Assembly: GCF_001653195.1 (NCBI RefSeq)
Contig: NZ_JXBB01000009.1
Location: 1 to 48,687 of the forward strand
Reading direction: 5' to 3'
Source of the DNA: Hydrogenibacillus schlegelii
GTDB lineage: Bacteria > Bacillota > Bacilli > Thermicanales > DSM-22653
DNA: 48,687 nucleotides
Positions 33,547 through 41,127 of the stretch are shown in pieces. Within the stretch, counting starts at the first letter, position 1, and every line of letters begins with the position of its first letter. The notes beneath the pieces are model-generated. The model did no database searches. It saw nothing but the letters and a program-made list of their open reading frames with translations, and was not told where the DNA came from. Both the position numbers and the translations under genes were made by a program.

Positions 33547-34476
33547 TCACTCCTTTCGTCCGGCCACGCGGATGCGAGGATCGACGACCCCATAGAGGAC
33601 GTCGGTGATGAAGATGGCCAGGACCAGAAGCGCGCTGTAGAAGATCGTCAGCCCCATGATGAGCATGTAGTCGTTCGTGTTGATCGAATTCACATAGTGC
33701 TTCCCCATGCCGGGGATGACGAAGATCTGCTCGATGATGATCGAGCCGGTGATGAGGTCGACCATCAGCACGCCGACGATGGTGATGATGGGAAGAAGCG
33801 CGTTTCGGATGCCGTGGCGGACGACGACCGCCGTCGGGCTCAGGCCCTTGGCTCGGGCCGTCCGCAAATAGTCCGAGCCGAGGACGTCCAGCATCGACGT
33901 CCGCATGAGGCGGGTGATGAGGGCGAGGATGCCGATGCCGAGGGCCAGGCTCGGCATGATCGTATGCTGAAACGTCCCCCAGCGGGCAACCGGCAGCACT
34001 TTCCACTGCACGCCGAGCCAGTACTGCATAAATCCGGCGAGGACGAAGTTCGGGATCGAGACGCCGAGGACGGCGATGAAGACGAGGACGTAATCCGGCA
34101 GCCGGCCCCGGAACAGGGCGGCGACGATGCCGAAGGCGAGGCCGAGCGGCAGGGCAAAGAGAAGCGCCTGCAGCCCGAGGCGGGCCGAAACCGGGAACGT
34201 CTGGGCGATGATGCCGTTGACGGACTGGTTGAGGTATTTGAACGAATGGCCGAGGTCCCCGTGAAGGAGGTTGTTCAAGTAGCGGAGGTACTGGATCGGC
34301 AGGGGATCGCTCAAGCCGTACTTCATGTCGAAGAGGGCCTTCACCTGCGGCGTGAGCTTTTCCGGGTTCTGGTACGGACCGCCGGGGAGGGCGCGGGCCA
34401 TGAAAAAGGTCAGCGTCGCGATGACGAAAAGGGTAAACAGCATGAGGAAGAATTTTTCCAAAACATACCGGAGCAC
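33547..34476 (-). CDS. oppB: Oligopeptide ABC transporter permease OppB
   Basis: A 309-residue channel subunit. The GTG at 34476 follows AAGGAGG by 7 nt. It shows the first helix MLFTLFVIATLTFFMARAL, the PGGPYQNPEKL motif, a C-terminal EAA loop (DYLRTARAKGLSPTAVVVRH), IFVIPGMGKHYVNSI and a final DVLYGVVDPRIRV. It pairs with OppC, whose gene starts 9 nt downstream. The intrinsic terminator upstream at 34506-34556 should lower its expression relative to the binding protein. Confidence 0.95.
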   Translation of the reverse strand: MLRYVLEKFFLMLFTLFVIATLTFFMARALPGGPYQNPEKLTPQVKALFDMKYGLSDPLPIQYLRYLNNLLHGDLGHSFKYLNQSVNGIIAQTFPVSARLGLQALLFALPLGLAFGIVAALFRGRLPDYVLVFIAVLGVSIPNFVLAGFMQYWLGVQWKVLPVARWGTFQHTIMPSLALGIGILALITRLMRTSMLDVLGSDYLRTARAKGLSPTAVVVRHGIRNALLPIITIVGVLMVDLITGSIIIEQIFVIPGMGKHYVNSINTNDYMLIMGLTIFYSALLVLAIFITDVLYGVVDPRIRVAGRKE

Positions 34477-34505
34477 CGGGGCCCCTCCTTTTCAGCCCGA
34501 AACTC

Positions 34506-34556
34506 AAAAAAACAAGGAGGGCGGCGTGTGGACGCCGCCACATCCTTGTTTTTTGC
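34506..34556 (-). terminator. Intrinsic terminator between oppA and oppB
   Basis: A stem of about 20 pairs (CAAGGA, then GGCGGCGT with ACGCCGCC) with a short loop is followed on the - strand by seven T. It lies about 100 nt after the oppA stop and 30 nt before oppB. This arrangement commonly yields extra binding protein relative to permease. Confidence 0.75.
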
Positions 34557-34652
34557 ATCCCGATCAGGATGCCGTCGGATCCGCGGAATCGCACCCGACG
34601 ATCATCGGGGCCGTTCGCTCCCAAGGTTCGTCGGGCTTACGGTTCGATGTCA

Positions 34653-36467
34653 TCACTTCTCGACGGAAGCCCACTTGAACTCGAGGGAGGCGCCGATGCC
34701 CCGTTCGACCAGGCCCTTGACGTAGGGCTGCTGGAGATAAGCGATCACCCGCCAGTACATCGGCGCGACGCCCGTGTCGTCGACGAGGACCTTCTCCGCC
34801 TCGGCGAACTTCTTCGCCCGCTCGTCCAGGTTCGTCGCCGCCCGGGCTTCTTTCACGAGCCGGTCGTACTCCGGATTGGACCACTTGCCGTCGTTGTAGG
34901 CGCCGCCGGTCTCGAAGACGAACATATAGGTGTCCGGATCGTTGTAGTCCGGACCCCAGCCGGCCATGACGACCTCAAAGTCGCCGCTCCGGGACCGCTT
35001 CAGGCGTTCCTTGAACGGCACCTGGTCGAGCTCGACCTTGACGCCGAGGTCTTTGAACGCCTGCTCCCACATCGCCTTCAGGAATTCGTTCCCCTTGCGG
35101 GCGGTGTCGGAGTCGTCGCCGAGGAGGCGGAACGTCCAGCCGTTCGGGTGGATGCCGCTTTCCTCGAGGCCCTCCTTGAGAAGCTTCGCCGCCTCATCCG
35201 GCCGGTTGTCCTGAAAGAGCGGTTCCCCAAAGAGCTCCTTCGAGACTTCCCGGAACGTCTTCGTCGAACCGGAGTAAGCGCTGAACCCCGGCGGGATGAG
35301 CCCGTACGCCGGCATCGAGCCGTTGTTCAGGACCGTGTCGACGTACGCCTTCCGGTCGAGGGCGATCGAGAGGGCTTTCCGGACCTTCGGGTTGTCAAAC
35401 GGCTTCTTCGTCGTATTGAATTCGAGGTAGAAGACGGAAAAATCCGGGAAGGTGTGGAAGTTCGGATCGTTCTTGTACTGCGGCACCTGCTCCCGCGCCA
35501 GCCCCGTCCGGTCGACCTCGCCGGCGAGGTAGAGGTTGAGCGCCGTGTTCGAGTCCTTCACGACGTCGAGGGTGATCGTCTCGAGTTTGACCGTGTCCTT
35601 GTCCCAGTAATTCGGGTTCTTCTTCAGGACGACCTTCGCGTCGTGGAGCCACTGGTCGATGATGAAGGGGCCGTTGTAGAGGAGCTTATCCGGCTCCGTC
35701 GCGTAGCTGTCCTTGTTCTTCTCGTAGAACTCCTTCACGAACGGGAGATACGTCGGGAACTGCGTGAGCTCCAGCCAGTACGGCACCGCCTGCTTCAGGC
35801 GGACTTCCAGCGTGTGGTCGTCGATCACCTTCACGCCGACGTCGTCCCACGTCACCGGCTTGATGTCGGACATCGGCTTGCCGTAGACGGCCACATCCGG
35901 TGGCGGCACGGTGCCGTCTTCCTTCTTGTACGCCTCTTCATACGCCTTTTTGTCCGTCTCATAGAGTTTCTTCGCCGCGAGGTAGCTCGTATACCGGTAG
36001 TATTCCTCGGCACCCTGGATGTAGTCGGTGATGAGGTTGGCGTACTGGGAGGCAGTCTCACCGTTTGCCGCCCGCTCCCAGGCGTCGCTGAACTGCTGCG
36101 CCGTCACGGGCGTGCCGTCGGACCAGACCGCGTCCTTCCGGAGGTGGAAGACGTACGTCTTGCCGTCGTCCTTCACGTCCCACGACTCCGCCATGCCGGG
36201 CCCGATCGACCCGTCCGGATTGAGGCGGACGAGCCCTTCCTGCACGGCGTTCAGGATGAGGATGGAGATGTTGTCGGTCGTGATCTGGGCGTCCAGCGCC
36301 GGAGGCTCGTCGCCGATCATGAGGTGAAGTTCCTGGGCGGCCCCGCCGGCCGCCGGCTGATTCGACGGCGTGTTCTCGCTCTTTCCGCCGCCGCACGCCG
36401 AAAGCGCCATCGACAGCGCGAAGACGACGGCAAGGGCGAGCGACACGCCCCGGAAGCGCCGCTGCAT
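34653..36467 (-). CDS. oppA: Oligopeptide ABC transporter substrate-binding lipoprotein OppA
   Basis: A 604-residue peptide receptor anchored outside the membrane. ATG 36467 follows AAGGGGGT; the upstream in-frame GTG overlaps that ribosome site. The signal peptide ends in the lipobox LSAC with the lipidated Cys at residue 25. Family motifs include ALDAQITTDNISILILNAV, GMAESWDVKDDGKTYVFHLR, WSDGTPVTAQQFSDAW, then FEVVMAGWGPDYNDPDTYM. A helical region with many Lys/Tyr/Glu residues (YYRYTSYLAAKKLYETDKKA), near residues 160-185, is typical of OppA rather than DppA. A SigA-like promoter lies upstream at 36512-36540. It starts the oppABCDF operon. Confidence 0.95.
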   Translation of the reverse strand: MQRRFRGVSLALAVVFALSMALSACGGGKSENTPSNQPAAGGAAQELHLMIGDEPPALDAQITTDNISILILNAVQEGLVRLNPDGSIGPGMAESWDVKDDGKTYVFHLRKDAVWSDGTPVTAQQFSDAWERAANGETASQYANLITDYIQGAEEYYRYTSYLAAKKLYETDKKAYEEAYKKEDGTVPPPDVAVYGKPMSDIKPVTWDDVGVKVIDDHTLEVRLKQAVPYWLELTQFPTYLPFVKEFYEKNKDSYATEPDKLLYNGPFIIDQWLHDAKVVLKKNPNYWDKDTVKLETITLDVVKDSNTALNLYLAGEVDRTGLAREQVPQYKNDPNFHTFPDFSVFYLEFNTTKKPFDNPKVRKALSIALDRKAYVDTVLNNGSMPAYGLIPPGFSAYSGSTKTFREVSKELFGEPLFQDNRPDEAAKLLKEGLEESGIHPNGWTFRLLGDDSDTARKGNEFLKAMWEQAFKDLGVKVELDQVPFKERLKRSRSGDFEVVMAGWGPDYNDPDTYMFVFETGGAYNDGKWSNPEYDRLVKEARAATNLDERAKKFAEAEKVLVDDTGVAPMYWRVIAYLQQPYVKGLVERGIGASLEFKWASVEK

Positions 36468-36511
36468 GCAGTTACCCCCTTCTCTCACGCTGAGCGATCT
36501 AAATCGAGATA

Positions 36512-36540
36512 ATCATAAATTGAATTTGTGTCTTTTTCAA
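36512..36540 (-). promoter_or_regulatory. SigA-type promoter of the opp operon
   Basis: On the - strand TTGAAA (36540-36535) and TATGAT (36517-36512) are separated by exactly 17 nt. Transcription would start near 36504, about 37 nt before the oppA ATG. The surrounding sequence is AT-rich. Confidence 0.75.
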
Positions 36541-36891
36541 CTGATCCCCAATGTAATATTTGCTTGATATACCTTTCCGTGTTTTATGTGTTCGTTTTTA
36601 TTTTCGTTTTTCTTTTGCTCGCAAAAGGGTCCGCTCATGCGATCCAAATCTGTCAGTCGAACAATGATTTTCAAAGGCCGTAAAAGAACTGCACGAACAT
36701 ATCTATTTTCAGCTTGATTGGTAAATAAGCCGCTTTGCACGTCCGGTTAGATTCTCCTTCGTGGGGAAAACGTCGACTAAACGAATGTAATGCACCAACA
36801 CCTGTCCACACAAAGGGTGGTGCCGTAAGTCAGTATGCTGAATTCGATCGTGCCGCCAATAAACCGAACAAGCCGCACCGCAACGCAAAAT
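36541..36891. other. AT-rich intergenic stretch without a supported gene
   Basis: This region between the opp promoter and the terminator of the acyl-CoA synthetase gene is far more AT-rich than its neighbours. Short open frames exist, for example 36740-36537 on the - strand (67 codons), but they have no ribosome site or recognisable family. It may be a remnant of an inserted element or simply an old regulatory region. Confidence 0.4.
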
Positions 36892-36915
36892 AAAAACGCC
36901 GGAGCAAATCCGGCG
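36892..36915 (-). terminator. Terminator of the valine/acyl-CoA operon
   Basis: CGCCGGA (36903-36897 region) pairs with TCCGGCG around GCAAA. On the - strand it is followed by TTTTTATTTT. It lies just after the acyl-CoA synthetase stop. Confidence 0.75.
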
Positions 36916-36941
36916 CTGCAAAACGTTCTTTTTTTGTATTT

Positions 36942-38588
36942 TTAGTTTGACGCGGAGTCTTCCGCCGATCGTCCCACTTCCTTCACCTTCGCCCACTCCC
37001 GCTGCCGAAGCTCGACCCGGCGGATCTTGCCGGAGACCGTCTTGGGAAGATCGTCGACGAATTCGATCGCCCGGGGGTACTTGTACGGGGCGGTGATGCG
37101 CTTGACGTGCTCCTGCAGTTCGGCGACGAGGGCCTCCCGCCGGGCCGCGTCGGCGCGGACCGCCTCGAGGAGCGCCGGGTCTTTCAGGACGACGAACGCC
37201 TTCACGATCGCACCCCGGACTTCGTCCGGACTCGCGACGACGGCGCTTTCTTTGACCGCCGGGTGCTTGACGAGGGCGTCTTCCACTTCGAACGGCCCGA
37301 TCGTGTACCCGCTCGAGATGATGATGTCGTCGGCGCGGCCCTCGAACCAGAAGTAACCGTCGTCGTCCTTTTTCGCCCGGTCGCCGGTGATGTACCATTC
37401 GCCCCGGAAGGCCGCCTCGGTCCGCTCCGGGTCCCGGAAGTACCCTTTGAACAGGGGCGGAAAATCCCGCCGCACGGCGATGTCGCCGACGACGCCCGGC
37501 GGCACGATGCGGCCGAACTCGTCGACGATCTCCACCGCCCCGGGGACGGTCGGCCGCCCCATCGACCCCGGCCGGAGCTCGACGTCGATTGTCGTCGCCA
37601 CAAGGAGGGTGTTTTCCGTCTGGCCGTAGCCGTCCCGGACGGTGACGCCGAAGACGCGCCGGAACGTGTCGATCACCTCGCGGTTTAAGGGCTCTCCGGC
37701 GCTGACCGCGCTCCGGAGCGCATCGAGCCGAATCCGCTCCAGGCCGTCGACTTTGGCCATCATCCGGTACTCCGTCGGCGTGGCGCAGAGGACGTTGATG
37801 CGGTACTTTTCCAAAAGGTCGAGATACCGCTCCGGATCGAAGCGGCCGAGGTAGTGGAAGCCCGTCGCGCCGCTCATGAGCGTCGCCACGAGGGGGCTCC
37901 AGATCCACTTCGCCCACCCCGGCGCCGCCGTCGCCCACACGACGTCGTCCGGCCGGATGTCGAGCCAGCGCTTGGCGGCGATCGTAAAATGGGCGTACGC
38001 CCAGCCGTGGGTGTGCATGACGCCCTTCGGGTAGCCGGTCGTCCCGGACGTGTACGAGAGGAAGGCGAGGTCGTCCCGCGACGTCTCGACCGGCTCCGGC
38101 GCCCCGACGGCGTCTTCGACGAGGGAGGCGAGGGTCATCCAGCCGGGCCGCGGCCCGCCGACGACGATCCGGACGGCGAGGCTCGGCGTCTTCTCCGCCA
38201 CCGCGTCGACCCGCTCGGCGAGCGTCTCGTGGGCGATCACCGCCCGGGCCTCGGCATGGTTCAGCCGGTAGTCGAGGTCCGCCGGCATGAGGAGCTCCGA
38301 CCCCGGGAGAACGACGAGGCCGTTTTTGAGGAGGGCGAGGTAGACGACATACGTCTCCGGAAGCCGCGGCATGAGGACCATCACCCGGTCGCCTTTGACG
38401 AGTTCAAGCTCCTCAAGCGCCCGGGCCAGGCGGTCCGAAAGGTCCCGGAGTTCGCCGTAGGTCACCCGCCGGGTGTCGCCGGCGTCGTTTTCCCAAAGGA
38501 GCGCCGGCTTCGCCGGATCGTGGGCGAGGAGCGCCTCGGCGATGTTGAACCGCTCCGGGGCGAGGAGCGCCCGAAAGGCGTCCGTCAT
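36942..38588 (-). CDS. Acyl-CoA synthetase (AMP-forming), medium/branched-chain type
   Basis: A 548-residue enzyme of the ANL superfamily that activates a carboxylic acid to its CoA ester via an acyl-AMP. Visible motifs: SYTSGTTGYPKGVMHTH (P-loop, about residue 180), GYGQTEN (A5), YITGDRAKKDDDGYFWFEGR with the hinge Asp/Arg, and KTVSGKIRR with the catalytic Lys near the end. Overall it resembles MbcS/ACSM-type synthetases, which act on butyrate, isobutyrate and similar acids. ATG 38588 was chosen because GGAGG lies 7 nt upstream; ATG 38594 is too close to it. It is the last gene of the operon and could feed isobutyrate into it (inference). Confidence 0.9.
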   Translation of the reverse strand: MTDAFRALLAPERFNIAEALLAHDPAKPALLWENDAGDTRRVTYGELRDLSDRLARALEELELVKGDRVMVLMPRLPETYVVYLALLKNGLVVLPGSELLMPADLDYRLNHAEARAVIAHETLAERVDAVAEKTPSLAVRIVVGGPRPGWMTLASLVEDAVGAPEPVETSRDDLAFLSYTSGTTGYPKGVMHTHGWAYAHFTIAAKRWLDIRPDDVVWATAAPGWAKWIWSPLVATLMSGATGFHYLGRFDPERYLDLLEKYRINVLCATPTEYRMMAKVDGLERIRLDALRSAVSAGEPLNREVIDTFRRVFGVTVRDGYGQTENTLLVATTIDVELRPGSMGRPTVPGAVEIVDEFGRIVPPGVVGDIAVRRDFPPLFKGYFRDPERTEAAFRGEWYITGDRAKKDDDGYFWFEGRADDIIISSGYTIGPFEVEDALVKHPAVKESAVVASPDEVRGAIVKAFVVLKDPALLEAVRADAARREALVAELQEHVKRITAPYKYPRAIEFVDDLPKTVSGKIRRVELRQREWAKVKEVGRSAEDSASN

Positions 38589-38670
38589 CGTCATCCCTCC
38601 GCTTCATGAATTATTTTTCATCGTTTTCTAAACCTTGGGCGGAGAAAAGGGCGGGGCGGCGCCCTCTCGC

Positions 38671-38766
38671 CAGCGGACGAACGGGATCGGGACTTTTCAA
38701 AAACCTGCACCTTCCGGAAGCGAAGCGCTCCACCGGCCGGGCTCGTCAGCGGACGAACGGGATCGG
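38671..38766. repeat. 20-bp direct repeat at and after the HIBYL-CoA hydrolase stop
   Basis: CAGCGGACGAACGGGATCGG occurs exactly at 38671-38690 and 38747-38766. The right copy contains the last codons (PIPFVR) and most of the stop of the hydrolase gene. The left copy lies in the spacer, 76 bp downstream in the direction of transcription, so a short end duplication occurred. Confidence 0.85.
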
Positions 38767-40005
38767 ACGGGGCGGGTCGCGGAAAAACGCCGCGACCGCC
38801 TCCGGCGTCACCTCGGCGAGGGACGCCGGCCGCCAGCGGGGGCGGCGGTCTTTGTCGACGACCTGGGCCCGGATGCCTTCGTAAAAATCGCCGTGCGCCA
38901 AAAAGGCATCCGCGACGCCGAGATCCCGGACGAGCGCCTCCTTGTACGTGCTCGTCCGCCCCCGCCGGAGCGTTTCGAAGATGACCAAAAGCGACGTCGG
39001 CGAACGGCCCCTGAGCACCGCCAGCGTCTCCCGGGCCCACGCGTCCCCCGCCTCGGCGCCGGCCTCGAGGGCATCCACGATCGCCGGGACGCTCTCGCCG
39101 GCGAAATACCGCGCCGTCCGCTCGAAGAGCCCATCCACGTCCTGAGACCCGCTGCCGGCGCCCTCGGCCGGCGCCCCGCCGACCGGACCCGCTCCGGCCT
39201 CGCCCGGACTCCGGCGGCATCGCTCCCGGAGCGCCGTCAGGATGGCCGGCGCGTCGGCGCCGGCGGCGCCCGCTTCCCGAAGCGCCGCCTTGACCGCCGG
39301 CCACGCCGCCGACGGAAGGAAGCAGTCGGCAAGCCCCAACCGAAGGAGGACGTCCGCGCCGACCGCCTCGCCGGTCAGGGCGAGGTAGCGGCCGGCGTGG
39401 TGCGGCAGGCGGCTTAAAAAATACGACGCCCCGACGTCGGGAAAAAAGCCGATCCCTGCCTCCGGCATCGCCCAGCGGGTGCGTTCGGTCACGATCTTCA
39501 CCGTCGCCCCGTACGAAAGCCCCACCCCGCCCCCCATGACGATGCCGTCGAGGAAGGCAACGACGGGCTTCGCATAGGTCAGGACGTAGTGATCGACGGC
39601 GTACTCCTCGGCGAAAAACGTCCGGGCGGTCGCCCGATCCGGCTCCTCCCGCGCCGCGTACAGCGCCCGGATGTCGCCCCCGGCGCAAAATCCCCGCTCG
39701 CCGGCCCCTTCAAACACGACGAGGCGCACCGCCTCATCCGCCTCGAAGGCTTCCAGGGCCGTGCGGATCGCCCGGATCATGGGGAGGTTGAGGGCATTGA
39801 GCTGCTTCGGCCGGTTGAGGGTGATCCAACCGATGCCGTCCGCGATTTCCGCCCGCACGTCGTCCGTCGCGATGGGATGGGCGTTCGTCTCCGCCATCTC
39901 GATCCGCTCACCCTTCCGTCTCGCTTCGTCCTCGATCGCCCAAGCGGCCTGGACGTCGGGGCCTTCCGCATCGCGGATTTTCTTCCCCTCGATTCGAAAG
40001 CTCAT
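38746..40005 (-). CDS. 3-hydroxyisobutyryl-CoA hydrolase (enoyl-CoA hydratase/isomerase superfamily)
   Basis: A crotonase-fold thioesterase that releases 3-hydroxyisobutyrate in valine catabolism, about 419 residues. Crotonase signatures: ITLNRPKQLNALNLPMI, FCAGGDIRALY (oxyanion hole) and GGGVGLSYG. MPEAGIGFFPDVGASYFLSRL is diagnostic for HIBCH, as is the long C-terminal part (ETLRRGRTSTYKEALVRDL, DFYEGIRAQVVDKDRRPRW). ATG 40005 overlaps the upstream hydratase stop (ATGA); the family core would start at ATG 39897, so the first 36 residues may or may not be made. A Gly/Ala-rich linker near residues 245-265 is an insertion. Confidence 0.88.
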   Translation of the reverse strand: MSFRIEGKKIRDAEGPDVQAAWAIEDEARRKGERIEMAETNAHPIATDDVRAEIADGIGWITLNRPKQLNALNLPMIRAIRTALEAFEADEAVRLVVFEGAGERGFCAGGDIRALYAAREEPDRATARTFFAEEYAVDHYVLTYAKPVVAFLDGIVMGGGVGLSYGATVKIVTERTRWAMPEAGIGFFPDVGASYFLSRLPHHAGRYLALTGEAVGADVLLRLGLADCFLPSAAWPAVKAALREAGAAGADAPAILTALRERCRRSPGEAGAGPVGGAPAEGAGSGSQDVDGLFERTARYFAGESVPAIVDALEAGAEAGDAWARETLAVLRGRSPTSLLVIFETLRRGRTSTYKEALVRDLGVADAFLAHGDFYEGIRAQVVDKDRRPRWRPASLAEVTPEAVAAFFRDPPRPIPFVR

Positions 40006-40784
40006 CGGTCCTGGAAGGTGGGTTTTCGCTTCTCTACGAAGGCGCCGACCCCTTCCCGGGCGTCCGCCGAAGCAAACAGTTCGCCGAACAGCGCCGCCTC
40101 CAGGGCGAGCCCTTCGGCAAGCGGCCGCTCCCGGCCGGCCAGGACCGCCCGAAGCGCCCGAGCGAGGGAGACGGCGCTTTTTGCTTCGGCGAGGGCCCGG
40201 GCATAGGCGAGCGCTTCGTCCCGAAGCGCCTCGTCCGGGACGACCCGCTGGACGATGCCGAGGCGGTGCGCCTCGGCGGCGTCGATCATCCGCCCCGTCA
40301 GGATGAGATCGAGGGCGGTGGCGGCGCCGACCGTCCGGGCGAGGCGCTGGGTGCCGCCGTAGCCCGGGATGAGACCGAGGTTCGTCTCGGGAAGCCCGAC
40401 CTTCGCCGACGCGGCGGCGAAGCGGACGTGGCAGGCGAGAAGAAGCTCCATGCCGCCGCCCAGCGCAAAGCCGTTCACGGCGGCAACGACCGGCTTCGGG
40501 AGGCCTTCGATCTGATCAAACGTTCGCTGGCCCCGCTCGGCGAGGGCCCGACCCCGGGTGGCGTCGCCCAAAGCGCCCTGCATCTCCTTGAGGTCCGCTC
40601 CGGCGGAGAAAAACTTCCCCCTTCCCGTGACGACGACCGCCTTCACCGCCGGGTCGGCCGCGAGCTCTTGAAACGCTTCGTCGAGCTCCTGCAAAAGCCC
40701 CTGCGACAGCGCGTTCGCCGGCGGGCGGTCGATCGTCACGATCGCCACCCGGCCGTCCCGTTCGATGCGAAGCCCCTCGCTCAC
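40002..40784 (-). CDS. Enoyl-CoA hydratase
   Basis: A 260-residue crotonase, expected to hydrate methacrylyl-CoA in this operon. Both catalytic glutamates are present (GGGMELLLACH and GLPETNLGLIPGYGGTQRL), and the oxyanion segment is FSAGADLKEM. The GTG at 40784 gives the usual start SEGLRIERDGRVAIVTIDRP. A perfect AAGGAGG lies 44 nt upstream, separated from the GTG by a strong hairpin. Its stop overlaps the next gene's ATG. The frame is open further upstream, but that part is low-complexity and not supported. Confidence 0.9.
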   Translation of the reverse strand: MSEGLRIERDGRVAIVTIDRPPANALSQGLLQELDEAFQELAADPAVKAVVVTGRGKFFSAGADLKEMQGALGDATRGRALAERGQRTFDQIEGLPKPVVAAVNGFALGGGMELLLACHVRFAAASAKVGLPETNLGLIPGYGGTQRLARTVGAATALDLILTGRMIDAAEAHRLGIVQRVVPDEALRDEALAYARALAEAKSAVSLARALRAVLAGRERPLAEGLALEAALFGELFASADAREGVGAFVEKRKPTFQDR

Positions 40785-41127
40785 CGTCCGCCCTGCGGTC
40801 CGCCGTCCGGCGGCTCCGCAGGGCGTCACCTCCTTTCCCTGGTTCGCGTTTCCCCGGATCCCGAATCGCCCTCCGAATCGCGTCGGTTGGGGTCGAACCG
40901 CTTCAGCGCCGCCGTGGGCGTCACCCCCCATCCGTCGACGTCGTCCATCCGTCGGCGTCGCCGCCTCCCATCCGTCGGAGCCGCGACGTCCAGTCTCCGG
41001 CTCCGGCCCCAACCGGGCCCGCCCACGGCCGACGGCGTCCTCCGCCGACGAACGCGCGCCTTCGCCGGCAGAGGCGACCCAAAGCGGCCCTTTCCGCCGC
41101 GGGCCGACGGCGCCCCGGACCGTCCGC
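40785..41127 (-). other. Intergenic region between mmsA and the enoyl-CoA hydratase gene
   Basis: 343 nt without a supported gene. It holds degenerate repeats of CATCCGTCGG (near 40930, 40948 and 40969) and, next to the hydratase start, a hairpin with an upstream ribosome binding site. No promoter or terminator stands out. Confidence 0.4.
40791..40835 (-). promoter_or_regulatory. Ribosome binding site separated from its start codon by a hairpin
   Basis: AAGGAGG (40835-40829) is followed by a 33-nt perfect hairpin (40823-40791; CCCTGCGG with CCGCAGGG, inner CCGCCG with CGGCGG) and then, after 6 nt, the GTG of the enoyl-CoA hydratase. Folding the hairpin leaves about 11 nt between the site and the GTG, close to a normal spacing. 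Confidence 0.6.

Noticed and set aside
36537-36740. 67-codon frame on the - strand in the AT-rich region
   Set aside because: GTG start without a ribosome site, no recognisable family; could be a relic but is not supported as a gene.
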